Shown here in pieces: positions 63,848-64,000 of a stretch of DNA of 64,000 bases. This DNA comes from Pseudoips prasinana (lineage: Eukaryota; Arthropoda; Insecta; Lepidoptera; Nolidae). The notes under the pieces are model-generated. The model was not told the origin of the DNA and did not search any database. It saw only the letters and a list, made by a program, of their open reading frames with translations. Each line of letters starts with the position of its first letter. The stretch's first letter is position 1. The position numbers and the translations under genes are program-made. Location: assembly GCA_951640165.1 (NCBI GenBank), contig OX621242.1, positions 11,897,501 through 11,961,500 of the forward strand, read 5' to 3'.

Positions 63848-64000
63848 GCGTCTATGGAATACTGAGTCTGTGTGATTGCAAGTATCAAGATTCGAGCAGA
63901 CAAGCATGCGTAGCCGGTTCATGTATAACCTAATTGCGTCAATGAAATACTGAGCGTGTGTGTGATTCCAAGTAGCGAGATTCGAGCAGGCAAACATGCG
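63848..64000 (+). repeat. Tandem repeat, 88-bp period, cut by window edge
   Basis: GCGTCTATGGAATACTGAG and AAGATTCGAGCAGACAAGCA in unit 1 recur as GCGTCAATGAAATACTGAG and GAGATTCGAGCAGGCAAACA in unit 2, offset by 88 bp. The array continues to the right edge. Confidence 0.8.

Larger units (their letters stand above)
53129..64000 (-). other. foxo intron splitting the forkhead domain, at least 10.9 kb
   Basis: No exon for the first half of the forkhead (ending in GWK) was found up to the window edge, so the intron runs off the right side. Apart from the repeats listed separately it is mostly unique AT-rich sequence. 53129-55239 and 63403-63847 hold nothing I recognise. The ORF at 58549-58809 is plus strand, unrecognised, and probably chance. 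Confidence 0.75.

Noticed and set aside
53129..64000. Exon for the first half of the foxo forkhead domain
   Set aside because: I looked for a minus-strand frame ending in GWK before a GT donor and found none in this interval.

Overview
The window is animal nuclear DNA, almost certainly from a moth or butterfly (Lepidoptera). The clues are AT-rich intergenic sequence, spliceosomal introns, and a dense load of interspersed repeats of the types that fill lepidopteran genomes: several tRNA-derived SINE families, a 5S-rRNA-related SINE, RTE-like and Jockey/CR1-like LINE tails, TA- and TTA-flanked MITEs, mariner and piggyBac. The species cannot be named from this sequence. Repeat names used here (rep-A, rep-B, SINE-C and so on) are local labels.

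Three host genes can be read with confidence. (1) The last two coding exons of DNAJC8, a spliceosome-associated J-protein, lie on the + strand at 426-2366; the J-domain exons are off the left edge. (2) A complete three-exon gene on the - strand (17885 down to 14974) encodes a 100-residue mitochondrial single-pass membrane protein of the CG7630/COX7B-like (deltamethrin-resistance prag01) family. Its exons are too small to show as long ORFs, but phases, splice sites and motifs all fit. (3) foxo lies on the - strand: six in-frame coding exons run from the second half of the forkhead domain (53128) to the C-terminal SWVH and stop (49299). The 5' part, including the first half of the forkhead, is beyond the right edge, so the forkhead-splitting intron is longer than 10.8 kb. 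A fourth, weaker candidate is a - strand terminal exon at 26940 followed by about 4 kb of AT-rich, repeat-poor sequence that looks like a long 3' UTR.

Three DNA transposons keep coding capacity or its remains. A 2.3-kb piggyBac element (3504-5846, TTAA flanks) has a transposase broken by one frameshift. A 1.3-kb mariner (19110-20422) has one stop codon and one frameshift. A 1.29-kb cecropia-type mariner (45500-46787) has an uninterrupted 339-codon transposase and well-matched terminal repeats.

Layout: 0-2.5 kb DNAJC8 3' end; 2.5-8 kb nested repeats, piggyBac and two MITEs sharing one target site; 8-14.5 kb MITEs and palindromes; 14.9-17.9 kb the mitochondrial protein gene; 19-22.8 kb mariner, LINE tails and SINEs; 22.8-28.7 kb repeat-poor, possible long 3' UTR and a GC-rich patch; 28.7-45 kb mostly SINEs, MITEs and tandem duplications with no recognised gene; 45.5-46.8 kb intact mariner; 49.3 kb to the end foxo and its large intron. 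Recurrent themes are SINEs carrying inverted duplications, SINE-B copies sitting directly behind splice donors in two unrelated genes, and nested insertions with readable target-site duplications. I did not find a convincing new multi-gene system.
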